A DNA stretch of 64,000 nt from DATEOR01 sp035296905 (GTDB lineage Bacteria > Actinomycetota > Thermoleophilia > Gaiellales > Gaiellaceae). The stretch spans positions 1 through 64,000 of the forward strand of contig DATHAA010000100.1 in NCBI GenBank assembly GCA_035296905.1, written 5' to 3'. Numbering within the stretch: the first letter of the stretch is position 1; each line of letters starts with the position of its first letter. Position numbers and translations under genes: made by a program. Positions 52,683-60,888 of this stretch are shown here, piece after piece. Under the pieces are notes generated by a model. It did not search any database, was not told the DNA's origin, and saw only the letters and a list, made by a program, of their open reading frames with translations.

Positions 52683-53509
52683 GGCACCGCGGCGAGAAGC
52701 TGGTCGGCGAGCGCGTGCGGATCGTCGCCGCGCCTCCGCTCGATCCACGCGCCGTCCTCGGCCGCGATCAGCGCCGTGAGCGCCTCGCCGTCGTGATGTG
52801 CCGCGACGGGAGCGAGGCAACCGGCCCCGATGCGCGCGACACACGCTCGCTCGGCCGTCACACGGCGCCGCGTCTCAGGGTCGTCGACGCCTGCTGCGAG
52901 CTCCTCCTCGCCCGCTCTGACCTGGAGCGCGACGGCGCCCTGCCCTGCCTCCGGCACGAGCTCGTCCGGGTCGAATCGGAGCCCGATCTCGCTCGAGAGA
53001 CCCAGCCGGTCGAGCCCGGCGGCTGCGAGCACGATCGCGTCCAGCCCCCGCTCGCCGCGCTTCCGGAGGCGCGTGTCGACATTGCCACGCAGCGGCTCGA
53101 TCGAGAGCTCGGGCTCGAGCGCGAGGAGCTGCGCGCGGCGGCGAACCGACGCCGTGCCGATGCGCATCCTGGGCGCGAGGCCATCGGCGCCGCAAAGGGC
53201 GTCACGGGGATCCTCGCGCGCGAGGTACGCGGCCACCGCGAGCCCGTCCACGTCCGTCGAGGTCATGTCCTTCGCGGAGTGGACGGCCACGTCGATACGG
53301 CCGGCGAGGAGCGCCTCCTCGATCTCCTTGACGAAAACACCGCGTTCGCCGATCTCGCCGAACGGCTTCGAGCGGTCGCGGTCGCCGGCGGTCGTCATCG
53401 GGACGAGCGCGACATCGAGATCGGGATTGGCGGAGCGCAGCGCGTCGGCGGCGATCTCCGCCTGCGTCAGCGCGAGCCTACTCCCCCTGCTGCCGAGCCG
53501 GAGAATCAC
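52679..53509 (-). CDS. hemC: porphobilinogen deaminase (hydroxymethylbilane synthase)
   Basis: Predicted 276 residues. Characteristic segments are LRLGSRGSRLALTQAE, GERGVFVKEIEEALL, IDVAVHSAKDM, RIGTASVRRRAQLL, PLRGNVDTRLRK, VPEAGQGAVALQVR and the dipyrromethane-cofactor Cys in RIGAGCLAPVAAH. It polymerises four porphobilinogens. The GTG at 53509 lies 32 nt inside hemA and gives the exact family N-terminus. The stop overlaps hemD as CTGA. Confidence 0.95.
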   Translation of the reverse strand: MILRLGSRGSRLALTQAEIAADALRSANPDLDVALVPMTTAGDRDRSKPFGEIGERGVFVKEIEEALLAGRIDVAVHSAKDMTSTDVDGLAVAAYLAREDPRDALCGADGLAPRMRIGTASVRRRAQLLALEPELSIEPLRGNVDTRLRKRGERGLDAIVLAAAGLDRLGLSSEIGLRFDPDELVPEAGQGAVALQVRAGEEELAAGVDDPETRRRVTAERACVARIGAGCLAPVAAHHDGEALTALIAAEDGAWIERRRGDDPHALADQLLAAVP

Positions 53510-54767
53510 GGTCGTTGAGGTCGAAGAGATGCCGCACTGCGTCCGCATAGACGACCCCGTCAGCAGCAGCAGCCGCCTCCTTCATCCGAACGGTGGGCGC
53601 GTGGAGAAGCTTGTTCACGATCTGCGCGGTGAGGGACTCGACGGCACGCCGCTCGCTCGGGCTCAGGGAGCCGAGCCGGCCTTCGGCACGCTCGAGCTCG
53701 CTCGTCCGGATCGACTCCGCACGCGCCCGGAGGGAGGCGATCGCCGGGACGACATCGAGCGAGAGCTGCCAGGCGCGGAAGCCTTCGGCCTCCTCGGCGA
53801 CGATGGCCTCGGCGCGCACGGCCTCCTCGCGCCGGCCCGCGACGCTCTCCTCGACGACCCGCTCGAGGTCGTCGATGTCGTACAGGTAGCAGCCCTCGAT
53901 CTCGTTCACCGCGGGATCGACGTCGCGCGGGACGGCGATGTCGACGAAGAAGATGGGCCGTCCCTTCCGCTTGCGCATCGCCCGCTCCACCTGCTCGGCC
54001 GAGAGGACGTGGCCCCGCGAGCCGGTCGAGGCGACGACGATGTCCACGTGCTCGAGCTCTGACTCGACCGCGTCGAGACCGGCGGCGCGGCCGCCGAAGC
54101 GGCGAGCAAGCCGCTCGGCCCGCTCGACTGAGCGGTTGGCGACGAAGACGCTCTCGACCCCGCGCGAGATCAGGTTCACGGTCGCGAGGTCGCTCATCTT
54201 TCCCGCGCCGAGCACGAGGATGCGCCGCCCCTCCAGCGTCCCGAAGACGCGCTCGGCGAGCTCGGCGGCCGCAGACGAGATGGAGGCGGGATTTTCCCCG
54301 ATGGCCGTTTCGCTCCGGACCCGCCGACCCACGCGGAGAGCCTGTCGGAAGAGCCGGTGCACCAGCCCCCGCGCCGTCCCCGCTTCCTGCGCGGTCTCGT
54401 ACGCGCCGCGCACCTGGCCGAGGATCTGCGCCTCGCCGGGGATCATCGAGTCGAGGCTCGCGGCGACGCGGAAGAGATGCATCGCGGCCGCCTCGTCGGT
54501 CAGCGTGTAGAGCGACGGTGCGATCTCGCTCTCGCTCAATCCCCCGAGCGCGGCGAGCTCCGCGAAGGCACGCTCCTGGGCGGCCTCGGGATCCTCGTCG
54601 ACAACGTAGAGCTCGGTGCGGTTGCAGGTGGAGAGAGCAACCGCCTCACCGTCCTCACCCGCCAGCCGGCGGACCAGCTCCGGGTTCTCCGGCGCGCTGA
54701 CGTAGAGCTGCTCGCGAAGCTCGACGGGAGCCCGGTGATGCGAGGTGCCGACGAGGACGAGATGCAT
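53478..54767 (-). CDS. hemA: glutamyl-tRNA reductase
   Basis: Predicted 429 residues. The N-terminal catalytic domain starts GTSHHRAPVELRE and has the nucleophile Cys48 in STCNRTELY. The substrate-binding stretch ASLDSMIPGEAQILGQV follows. The NADPH domain has VLGAGKMSDL, and the C-terminal helical dimerisation domain is present. It commits glutamyl-tRNA to tetrapyrrole synthesis (C5 pathway). It begins 2 nt after the stop of the HemX/CcsA-like gene, a common neighbour. Confidence 0.96.
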   Translation of the reverse strand: MHLVLVGTSHHRAPVELREQLYVSAPENPELVRRLAGEDGEAVALSTCNRTELYVVDEDPEAAQERAFAELAALGGLSESEIAPSLYTLTDEAAAMHLFRVAASLDSMIPGEAQILGQVRGAYETAQEAGTARGLVHRLFRQALRVGRRVRSETAIGENPASISSAAAELAERVFGTLEGRRILVLGAGKMSDLATVNLISRGVESVFVANRSVERAERLARRFGGRAAGLDAVESELEHVDIVVASTGSRGHVLSAEQVERAMRKRKGRPIFFVDIAVPRDVDPAVNEIEGCYLYDIDDLERVVEESVAGRREEAVRAEAIVAEEAEGFRAWQLSLDVVPAIASLRARAESIRTSELERAEGRLGSLSPSERRAVESLTAQIVNKLLHAPTVRMKEAAAAADGVVYADAVRHLFDLNDRDSPARQQGE

Positions 54768-54769
54768 GG

Positions 54770-55558
54770 CTAGAAGTGAGTCACCGGGACGAGGGCGACC
54801 GCGACGAGGACGAAGGCCGCGAGCGCGAGGTAGGCAGTGCGGCGGCCGCGCCAGCCCGCTTCGTAGCGAAGGAAGAGGAAGGCGGCGTAGGCCACCCAGG
54901 TCAGCAGTGCGGCCGCCATGACGGCGTCGAACCCGCCGCCCTCCGAGCCGAGCCGGGCTAGGCCGACCGCGAGCCCGAGGGTCAATGCCGGCAGCGCGAC
55001 GAGAATCGTGCGGCCCGTGAGAGTGTCGAGCGCGAGCTGCGACGGCGCGCGCTGGCGCAGGACTCCAGGCGCATGGCCCTTGAGCCGCCGCTCCTGCCAG
55101 AGGTAGAGAGCCGCGAGGCCGGCGGCGAGCGTGAAGCCGGCGAAGGCCGCGAGGGTCAGCCCGACGTGGAAGGCGAGGAACATGTCACCGAGCTCGCTGC
55201 GCCCCGCGTCCCCGGCCCCGCCGCTCAGCCAGGCGACCGTGAAGAGCACCGCCGCAAGCGGCATGACCACGAGGCCGAGCAGCCGGAAGGGCGCCCGGCA
55301 GCCCCAGATGAGGTAGGCGCCGACGACCAGCCAGACGAAGAGGTTGAGGGAGCCGGCCCACGTTCCCCACGGGAAGCCCTCGGCGCGAGCCGCCTGCACG
55401 ACGAGGAGCGCTGTCTGGGCCAGCCAGCCGATCCGGACTCCCCAGATCGCGAAGCGCGAGAGCCGCCCGGGCCTCACTCCGTCGCCGACATAGGCGACCG
55501 CGGCCTCCAAGTAGCCCGCGAGGGCAGGCCAGACGAGTATCACGGCGAGCTCGCCCAT
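54770..55558 (-). CDS. HemX/CcsA-like cytochrome c assembly membrane protein
   Basis: Predicted 262 residues with eight hydrophobic segments. The WWD-like region FPWGTWAGSLNLFVWLVVG and conserved histidines (AFHVGLTLAAFAGF, VTHF at the end) mark the cytochrome c assembly (CcsA/ResC/HemX) superfamily of heme-handling proteins. Directly upstream of hemA, it matches HemX, which affects HemA levels in other bacteria. Next to ccm genes, a heme-delivery role is equally possible. The ATG overlaps the ccmD stop as ATGA. Confidence 0.88.
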   Translation of the reverse strand: MGELAVILVWPALAGYLEAAVAYVGDGVRPGRLSRFAIWGVRIGWLAQTALLVVQAARAEGFPWGTWAGSLNLFVWLVVGAYLIWGCRAPFRLLGLVVMPLAAVLFTVAWLSGGAGDAGRSELGDMFLAFHVGLTLAAFAGFTLAAGLAALYLWQERRLKGHAPGVLRQRAPSQLALDTLTGRTILVALPALTLGLAVGLARLGSEGGGFDAVMAAALLTWVAYAAFLFLRYEAGWRGRRTAYLALAAFVLVAVALVPVTHF

Positions 55559-55710
55559 CAGGCCACCTTGCGCCGCTGCGCGAGTTCAGTCAACTCGGCC
55601 ACCTCGCGCTCGAGCCGCGAGAGCTTGAAGGAGTAGAGGACCACGTAGAGGAGGACGACCGCGAGGACGACGAGGTAGGCGGCGGTGACGTACTTCTCTG
55701 AGGTCGTCAT
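55558..55710 (-). CDS. ccmD: CcmD-like small membrane protein
   Basis: Predicted 50 residues: one helix (about 7-28, VTAAYLVVLAVVLLYVVLYS) with a Tyr-containing N-terminus, then a charged coiled segment (SRLEREVAELTELAQRR). This is the CcmD layout: it stabilises the CcmABC-heme-CcmE complex. Both ends have ATGA overlaps with ccmC and the HemX/CcsA-like gene, which fixes the start. Confidence 0.85.
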   Translation of the reverse strand: MTTSEKYVTAAYLVVLAVVLLYVVLYSFKLSRLEREVAELTELAQRRKVA

Positions 55711-56390
55711 TCGAGCGCCTCCCGCAGCTCGTGGAGGCGCGCGTCGAGCCGCTTCCCGGTGAGCTCGTTCGTGTAGAGCGAGGCGAAGAGGCCGAGCATC
55801 GCCGCGAGGCACACGCAGAAGACGAAGAACATGCTTCCCGACATCTGCGGGCCGTCGCGCGTGAAGACGACGGGATGGATGAAGTTCTCCGCGAGCCGGA
55901 TCGCGAGGAAGCTGACCGGGATCAGCGCGACTCCGAAGAGCGCGTAGACCGCCGACAAGTTCGCGCGGCGCGGCCCCGACTCGACGGAGAAGCGAAGCAT
56001 GAAGTACGCGCAGTAGAAGAGGAAGAGAACGAGAAAGAGCGTCAGCTGCCGCTCGCTCCACGTCCACCACACCCCCCAGGAGATCTTGGCCCAGATGGAG
56101 CCCGTGACGAGCGTGAGGATCCCGAAGATCACGCCCATATGCACTGCCGTGTAGCTCTCGAGGTCGTAGCGCGACTCCCGCGTCCAGAGAAGCCGGAGCG
56201 CCTTCCACGCGCCCCAGCCGAAGCCCGAGTAGGCGGTCAGCGCGATCGGGACGTGGACGTAGAAGATCCGCTGGCTGAAGCCCTGGTCGGCGTCCTCGGG
56301 AGCCCAGAAGAGCGCCAACGCGAGACCCGCCACGAGCAGCACGGAGGCTGCCGCGGCGAGCAGCACGGCCCGGTTATTCCGCAACGACAT
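55707..56390 (-). CDS. ccmC: heme exporter CcmC
   Basis: Predicted 227 residues with six helices. Seen are QRIFYVHVPIAL (heme-ligand His), SIWAKISWGVWWTWSERQLT (the tryptophan-rich WWD region) and ENFIHPVVF (second His). The usual WDxRLT reads WSERQLT, so the Asp is missing. It loads heme onto CcmE in System I cytochrome c maturation. The ATG at 56390 begins the normal N-terminus, 17 nt inside ccmB. A longer in-frame start adds ten residues. Confidence 0.92.
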   Translation of the reverse strand: MSLRNNRAVLLAAAASVLLVAGLALALFWAPEDADQGFSQRIFYVHVPIALTAYSGFGWGAWKALRLLWTRESRYDLESYTAVHMGVIFGILTLVTGSIWAKISWGVWWTWSERQLTLFLVLFLFYCAYFMLRFSVESGPRRANLSAVYALFGVALIPVSFLAIRLAENFIHPVVFTRDGPQMSGSMFFVFCVCLAAMLGLFASLYTNELTGKRLDARLHELREALE

Positions 56391-57012
56391 ACTCAAAGCT
56401 CGCCCACGAAAGAATCGCAAATATCAGGTCGTAGAGAGCGAGGAAGCCGAGGTAGCGCCCGGGGTCGTCGGCCACGGTTGCCCCGACTCCGCCGACGACG
56501 ACCGGGATGACCAGCGGCAGAAAGAGAAGCGGCAGCAGAAGCTCCCGCGCGCGGCTGGCGGCGGCCATCGCGGCGAGCAGGGTCCCGACGGCGGCAAGCC
56601 CGAGGTCGGCAAGGAGGACGGCCGCCACGAGCTCCCAGCCGACGGGCTCGAAGAAGAGGGCATAGGCGGGCAGTGCGACGGCCTCCGCCACGCCGAGAAA
56701 GGCAAGGACGCCGAGACTCTTCGCGAGCCAGATCGCGCTCCGGTCGCAGGGCGCGAGGACAAGGCCGTCGAGCACGCGCTGCTCCCGCTCGGCGGTGAAG
56801 GCGCGCCCAAGCCCCAGGAGCGCGGTGAAAAGGAGCGCGATCCAGAGGAGCCCGGTCGAGGCCGTCTCGGAGGCATCCGAGGGGAGCGAGAAGTGGAAGA
56901 CGACGAGCGCGGAGACGACGAACAGGAGCATCGCCGGCAGGGTGTCGCGCGAGCGCAGCTGGAGGAGGATGTCTTTCCGCGCGAGGGCGGCGACGTCGGC
57001 GAAGTAGGTCAT
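56374..57012 (-). CDS. ccmB: heme exporter permease CcmB
   Basis: Predicted 212 residues, six helices. Typical features are the N-terminal ALARKDILLQLRSRDTLPAML, the FTAEREQRVLDGLVLAPCDRSAIWLAKSLG loop and LLLPLLFLPLVIPVVVGG. It forms the ABC exporter with CcmA that releases holo-CcmE. The ATG overlaps the ccmA stop as ATGA. Confidence 0.93.
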   Translation of the reverse strand: MTYFADVAALARKDILLQLRSRDTLPAMLLFVVSALVVFHFSLPSDASETASTGLLWIALLFTALLGLGRAFTAEREQRVLDGLVLAPCDRSAIWLAKSLGVLAFLGVAEAVALPAYALFFEPVGWELVAAVLLADLGLAAVGTLLAAMAAASRARELLLPLLFLPLVIPVVVGGVGATVADDPGRYLGFLALYDLIFAILSWASFEYVVAE

Positions 57013-57593
57013 GCGAGGGCGAGCGCCTGGGTCGCGAGCGGGCGCACGTGCTCGGGCTCGTGGCTGGCCACGACGAGTGTCCTCGAGCCAGCCGCCTCGG
57101 CGAGCACGTCGTCGACCAGCGTCCTTGCGGAGGCGTCGAGGCCGGAATACGGCTCATCCAGGAGCAGAAGCTCCGGGCCGTGGAGGAGGACGCGGCAGAG
57201 CGCGAGCCGCTGCTGCATCCCACGGGAGAAGGAGCCGACGCGCTCGTGCCGCGCCTCCCAAAGCCCGAAGCGCTCGAGGAGCGCTCCGATCGTCTCCCGC
57301 CGCTCGGTCACGTGGTAGAGGCGCCCGTAGAGGTCGAGGTTCTCGAGTGCGGAGAGCTCCTTGTAGACCAGCGGCTCGTGGGCCAGGTAGCCGATGCCCC
57401 CTCGCGGGAGGTCGACCTCGATCTCGCCTTCGGTCGGCACGAGCAGGCCGGCCATGAGGGAAAGGAGCGTCGACTTCCCCGACCCGTTCGGGCCTGTGAC
57501 AAGGAGGAGCTCTCCCGCCCGCACTTCCAGGTCGAGGTCGCGAAGGACACGCTTCGAGCCGAACCGCCGTCCGAGATCCCGCGCCTGAATCAC
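57009..57593 (-). CDS. ccmA: heme exporter ATP-binding protein CcmA
   Basis: Predicted 194-residue ABC ATPase. Walker A is TGPNGSGKSTLLSL, the signature is SFSRGMQQRLAL, Walker B is LLLLDEPYSGLD, and the H-loop is VVASHEPEH. The short length and the place before ccmB and ccmC identify it as CcmA. The GTG at 57593 overlaps the UbiA gene stop as GTGA. Confidence 0.93.
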   Translation of the reverse strand: MIQARDLGRRFGSKRVLRDLDLEVRAGELLLVTGPNGSGKSTLLSLMAGLLVPTEGEIEVDLPRGGIGYLAHEPLVYKELSALENLDLYGRLYHVTERRETIGALLERFGLWEARHERVGSFSRGMQQRLALCRVLLHGPELLLLDEPYSGLDASARTLVDDVLAEAAGSRTLVVASHEPEHVRPLATQALALA

Positions 57594-58453
57594 ACCAGCA
57601 CGTCCAGGAGGACGAAGACGAAGAACGTCACGCTGATGACGCCGTTCATCGTGAAGAACGCCATGTCGAGCCGCTTCCAGTCGCGCGGCGAGACGAGCGA
57701 GTGCTCGTACCCGAGGAGCGCGGCCACCGCAGCGACGCCCGTCCAGTAGAACGCACCGATCGGCAGGCCCAGGCCGGTCAGGACGAGAAGGAGAACCGTG
57801 AGCGCGTGGCAGGCGCGCGCGCCCCAGAAGGCCGCCGGGACGCCGTAGCGTGCCGGCACGGAGTGCAGCCCCTGCGCGCGGTCGACGTCGAGGTCGAAGA
57901 GCGCGTAGAGAAGGTCGAACCCCGCCACCCAGAGAGCGACGGCGCCGCCGAGCGCCCAGGCCTCCCATGGAAGCGTGTTCGTGATCGCCGCCCACGCGCC
58001 GAGCGGTGCAAGCCCGTCGACGGCGCCGAGCCAGAAGTGCGAGAGCGGGCTCCAGCGCTTCAGATACGGGTAGAGCACGAAGCCCGCGACCGGGATCGGC
58101 CAGAGCCAGTGGACGATCGGTGCGAGCTGGAAGACAGCGATGAGGAAGACGGCCAGCGAAAGGACGCAGAAGAGGACGACCTGGGGGGGCGTGAGGGCGC
58201 CGCGCGGGATCTCCCTGCCTGCGGTACGCGGGTTCCGCGCGTCGATCCGCGCGTCGATGAGCCGGTTGAGCGCCATCGCGAAGCTCCGCGCACCCACCAT
58301 GGCCACGGTGATCCAGAAGAGGTCGTGCGCGCTCGGGATTCCGTCGACTGCGAGGAATGCACCGATGTAGGCGAACGGGAGCGCGAAGATCGTGTGCTCG
58401 ATCTTCACCAGGGAGGCGAAGAGCCGCGGGTACCGGAGCGCTGCCTCGGTCAC
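57590..58453 (-). CDS. UbiA-type prenyltransferase
   Basis: Predicted 287 residues, eight to nine helices. The first Asp-rich motif is NRLIDARIDARNPRTAGR and the second is DLDVDRAQGLHSVPARYG. The first helix begins KIEHTIFALPFAYIGAFL, a 4-hydroxybenzoate polyprenyltransferase/MqnP-like start. It prenylates an aromatic head group, probably for menaquinone via the futalosine route. The GTG overlaps the mog stop and its own stop overlaps ccmA. Confidence 0.92.
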   Translation of the reverse strand: MTEAALRYPRLFASLVKIEHTIFALPFAYIGAFLAVDGIPSAHDLFWITVAMVGARSFAMALNRLIDARIDARNPRTAGREIPRGALTPPQVVLFCVLSLAVFLIAVFQLAPIVHWLWPIPVAGFVLYPYLKRWSPLSHFWLGAVDGLAPLGAWAAITNTLPWEAWALGGAVALWVAGFDLLYALFDLDVDRAQGLHSVPARYGVPAAFWGARACHALTVLLLVLTGLGLPIGAFYWTGVAAVAALLGYEHSLVSPRDWKRLDMAFFTMNGVISVTFFVFVLLDVLV

Positions 58454-58929
58454 GTCTGGCGATGCTTCGTTGTCTCAGCTGCCAACAGCTTTACTGCGTG
58501 GCCGATTGCAGGTGCGAGCACGGCCCAACCGTCGCGGCAGGCCCCCGGGGAGCCGGGAAGGTTGACGACGAGCGTCGAGCCGACGATGCCGGCTGTACCG
58601 CGGGAGAGCATCCCGTGCGGAGTCTTCGCGACGGCGTCCGCCCGAATGGCCTCGGCGATCCCGGGTGCGCTGCGCTCCAGAACCTCTGAGGTCGCCTCCG
58701 GCGTCACGTCGCGCGGCCCGAACCCGGTGCCTCCAGTCGTCAGCACCAGCGCGCTCGTCCCGGCCAGCTCCCGGAGCAGGGCCGTGATCTCCTCGCGATC
58801 GTCCGGGACGACGCAGCGCTCGACCTCCCATCCGTCCCGGGCGAGAGCCTCGGCGAGCAGGTCCCCGCTCGCGTCCTCCCGCTCGCCCGCGGACACGCCG
58901 TCGGAGACGGTGAGCACGACTGCTCTCAC
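58450..58929 (-). CDS. mog: molybdopterin adenylyltransferase (Mog/MoaB family)
   Basis: Predicted 159 residues. Motifs are AVVLTVSDGVSAGEREDASG, LVLTTGGTGFGPRDVTPEAT, GTAGIVGSTLVVNLPGSPGAC and a C-terminal LAPAIGHAVKLL. It activates molybdopterin by adenylation before Mo insertion. Mog and MoaB cannot be separated from sequence alone. The ATG overlaps the moaC stop as ATGA. Confidence 0.9.
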   Translation of the reverse strand: MRAVVLTVSDGVSAGEREDASGDLLAEALARDGWEVERCVVPDDREEITALLRELAGTSALVLTTGGTGFGPRDVTPEATSEVLERSAPGIAEAIRADAVAKTPHGMLSRGTAGIVGSTLVVNLPGSPGACRDGWAVLAPAIGHAVKLLAAETTKHRQT

Positions 58930-59375
58930 CCCTTCGTCTTCTCGAGAAGCCGGATGTCCTCGATCGTCATGTCGCGGTCGACCGCCTTGGCCATGTCGTA
59001 GACCGTCAGAGCGGCGACGCTCACCGCGGTCAGGGCTTCCATCTCGACCCCGGTCTGCGCGGTTGTCTCGACCGTGGCCACGATCTGCACGCCGCCTTCG
59101 CCCACCTCGAGCTCGACGTCGATGCTCGCCAACGGGAGCGGGTGGCAGAGCGGGACGAGCTCCGAGGTCCGCTTCGCCGCCATGATCCCTGCGAGCTGTG
59201 CCGTCGCAAGGGCGTCACCCTTCGGAAGCGAGCGCAGCGTCGCCGCCGTCTCGGCGCTCATCGCCACCCGGCCGGATGCCACCGCGCGGCGGCGCTCGTG
59301 AGGCTTGCCGCCCACGTCGACCATATGAACGCTGCCCTCGGCGTCGACGTGGCTGAGACCCTGATTTGCAGGCAT
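58926..59375 (-). CDS. moaC: cyclic pyranopterin monophosphate synthase
   Basis: Predicted 149 residues. MoaC signatures are SHVDAEGSVHMVDVGGKPHERRRAVASG, the AAKRTSELVPLCHPLPLASIDVE active-site segment, TTAQTGVEMEALTAVSVAALTVYDM and DRDMTIEDIRLLEKTKG. It acts after MoaA in molybdopterin synthesis; moaA is not in the window. The ATG at 59375 gives the family N-terminus, 1 nt after the otsA stop. A longer in-frame start would lie inside otsA. Confidence 0.94.
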   Translation of the reverse strand: MPANQGLSHVDAEGSVHMVDVGGKPHERRRAVASGRVAMSAETAATLRSLPKGDALATAQLAGIMAAKRTSELVPLCHPLPLASIDVELEVGEGGVQIVATVETTAQTGVEMEALTAVSVAALTVYDMAKAVDRDMTIEDIRLLEKTKG

Positions 59376-59376
59376 T

Positions 59377-60861
59377 TCAGACAGAAAGTCTATTCCCTGA
59401 CCCATGCTCGACGGTGTCGAGGTCGGCGAGCTGAGCATCGATCCAGGCAGCGATGTCGTGCTCTCCGACATAGGCCCGGATCGCGTCGAGCCGGCGCCGT
59501 CGCTCGTCCTCGCGCATCGTCAGCGCCTCGTAGAGCGCCCTCGCCTGGCCCGAGAGGTCGAATGGGTTCACGGTGAGCGCCCACTCGCCGAGCTCGTCGT
59601 GGACGCCGGTGTTTTCCGAAAGAACGAGGACACCGTCACGCACGTTCACGAGCGGCGCCTCCTTCGCGACGAGGTTCATCCCGTCGAAGATGGCGTTCAC
59701 GAGCAAGACGTCGTACTGCTTGTAGGCAGCGACGGCCTGGTGGAAGTTGTCCTCGATCCGGACCTCGAGCGGAAGCCAGCCCTCGGTGCGGAAGCGATCG
59801 TTGACCACCCGCGCGGCACGCTGGATCGCGCCCAGGTACTCGGAGTACTCGGGGATGTCCTGGCGCGACGGGTCGAGGAGGGCAAGCATCCCGACACGGC
59901 CGTGCAGCTCTGGGTGATCCTCGAGGAGGAGCTCGTAGGCCCGGAAGCCGCGAACGATGTTCTTCGAGGGGTCCGTTCGGTCGACGCGGACGATCAGCAG
60001 CTCCGGGCGCTCGGCCTCGAGCTTCGACTCCTCGTCGCGCACACGCTCGCTCGCAGCCAGCTCGGCGAACTCGGCCGGGTCGACCGAGATGGGCCGCGCG
60101 TGGACGGCTACGGTGCGGCCTTCGTACTTGACCCCGCCGGCGCTGAAGTCACTCTTCGCCCCAAGTACGTCCTCGCAGCAACGTAGGAAGTTCCGGCACC
60201 AGCGCTCGGTGTGAAAGCTGACGAGGTCGTTGGCGAGAAGCCCCTCGTGCACCGCGCGGCGGACGTTGTCCGGGAGCACCCGCCAGTAGTCCGGCTGCGG
60301 CCACGGGATGTGCACAAAATGGCTCATCGTCGCGTCCGGCACGCGCTCCCGCACAAGGCCGGGCGCCACGTAAAGGTGGTAGTCATGGAAGAAGATCGCC
60401 GCGTCGGGCTCACGCGCGAGCTCCTCGACGACCGCGTCGGCGAACGCGTGGTTGACGGCCAGGTAGCCCTCCGACCAGGCGAGATGCAGCCCGTTGTCGA
60501 TGTCAGGCGCCTCGACGAGGCCCCAGAGATAGTGCTGCGCGAACCACAGGATCGGGTTCGAGACGACGTTGTAGTAGAGGTCGTACGCCTGCGGATCTTG
60601 CGCGACCAGGCGAAGCCGGTACACAGCACCGTCGCCCGCGGCCTCTTCCAGGGGCTCGGAGCCGGCCTCGGCCGCCACGACGTGGTCCTCGGCGCTCATC
60701 GCGCTCGCAACCCACGTCACGTCCTGGTGCGAGAAAAGGCTCCGCAATGCAGTAACGAGGCCTCCCCCGCCCCTGCGAGCACTCCGCGAGCCGTCGGTTT
60801 CACGTGAAAACGTGACGGGGGCCCGGTTGGCAACGACGATGAGCTTGCGCCGACCCGCCAT
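59377..60861 (-). CDS. otsA: trehalose-6-phosphate synthase
   Basis: Predicted 494-residue GT20 enzyme. Seen are VVANRAPVTF, GGGGLVTAL (UDP/ADP-glucose loop), HDYHLYVAPGLVRE, HIPWPQPDYWRVLPD, RTDPSKNIVRGFRAYELLL and DGMNLVAKEAP. It makes trehalose-6-phosphate from nucleotide-glucose and glucose-6-phosphate. No otsB phosphatase is present in the window. The start ATG has TAGGGT 6 nt upstream. treT lies directly upstream. Confidence 0.94.
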   Translation of the reverse strand: MAGRRKLIVVANRAPVTFSRETDGSRSARRGGGGLVTALRSLFSHQDVTWVASAMSAEDHVVAAEAGSEPLEEAAGDGAVYRLRLVAQDPQAYDLYYNVVSNPILWFAQHYLWGLVEAPDIDNGLHLAWSEGYLAVNHAFADAVVEELAREPDAAIFFHDYHLYVAPGLVRERVPDATMSHFVHIPWPQPDYWRVLPDNVRRAVHEGLLANDLVSFHTERWCRNFLRCCEDVLGAKSDFSAGGVKYEGRTVAVHARPISVDPAEFAELAASERVRDEESKLEAERPELLIVRVDRTDPSKNIVRGFRAYELLLEDHPELHGRVGMLALLDPSRQDIPEYSEYLGAIQRAARVVNDRFRTEGWLPLEVRIEDNFHQAVAAYKQYDVLLVNAIFDGMNLVAKEAPLVNVRDGVLVLSENTGVHDELGEWALTVNPFDLSGQARALYEALTMREDERRRRLDAIRAYVGEHDIAAWIDAQLADLDTVEHGSGNRLSV

Positions 60862-60867
60862 GGAGAC

Positions 60868-60873
60868 ACCCTA
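60868..60873 (-). promoter_or_regulatory. candidate -10 of otsA
   Basis: Minus-strand TAGGGT lies 6 nt before the otsA ATG in the 27-bp gap after treT. This suggests that otsA and the genes after it can be transcribed separately from treT. Confidence 0.4.
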
Positions 60874-60888
60874 CCGGCGGCTCCGCGA

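Noticed and set aside
57009..57593. Extending ccmA upstream to about 57995 in the same frame
   Set aside because: The extension lies entirely within ubiA and is Arg/Gly-rich. The GTG at 57593 overlaps the ubiA stop and gives the normal ABC-protein N-terminus.
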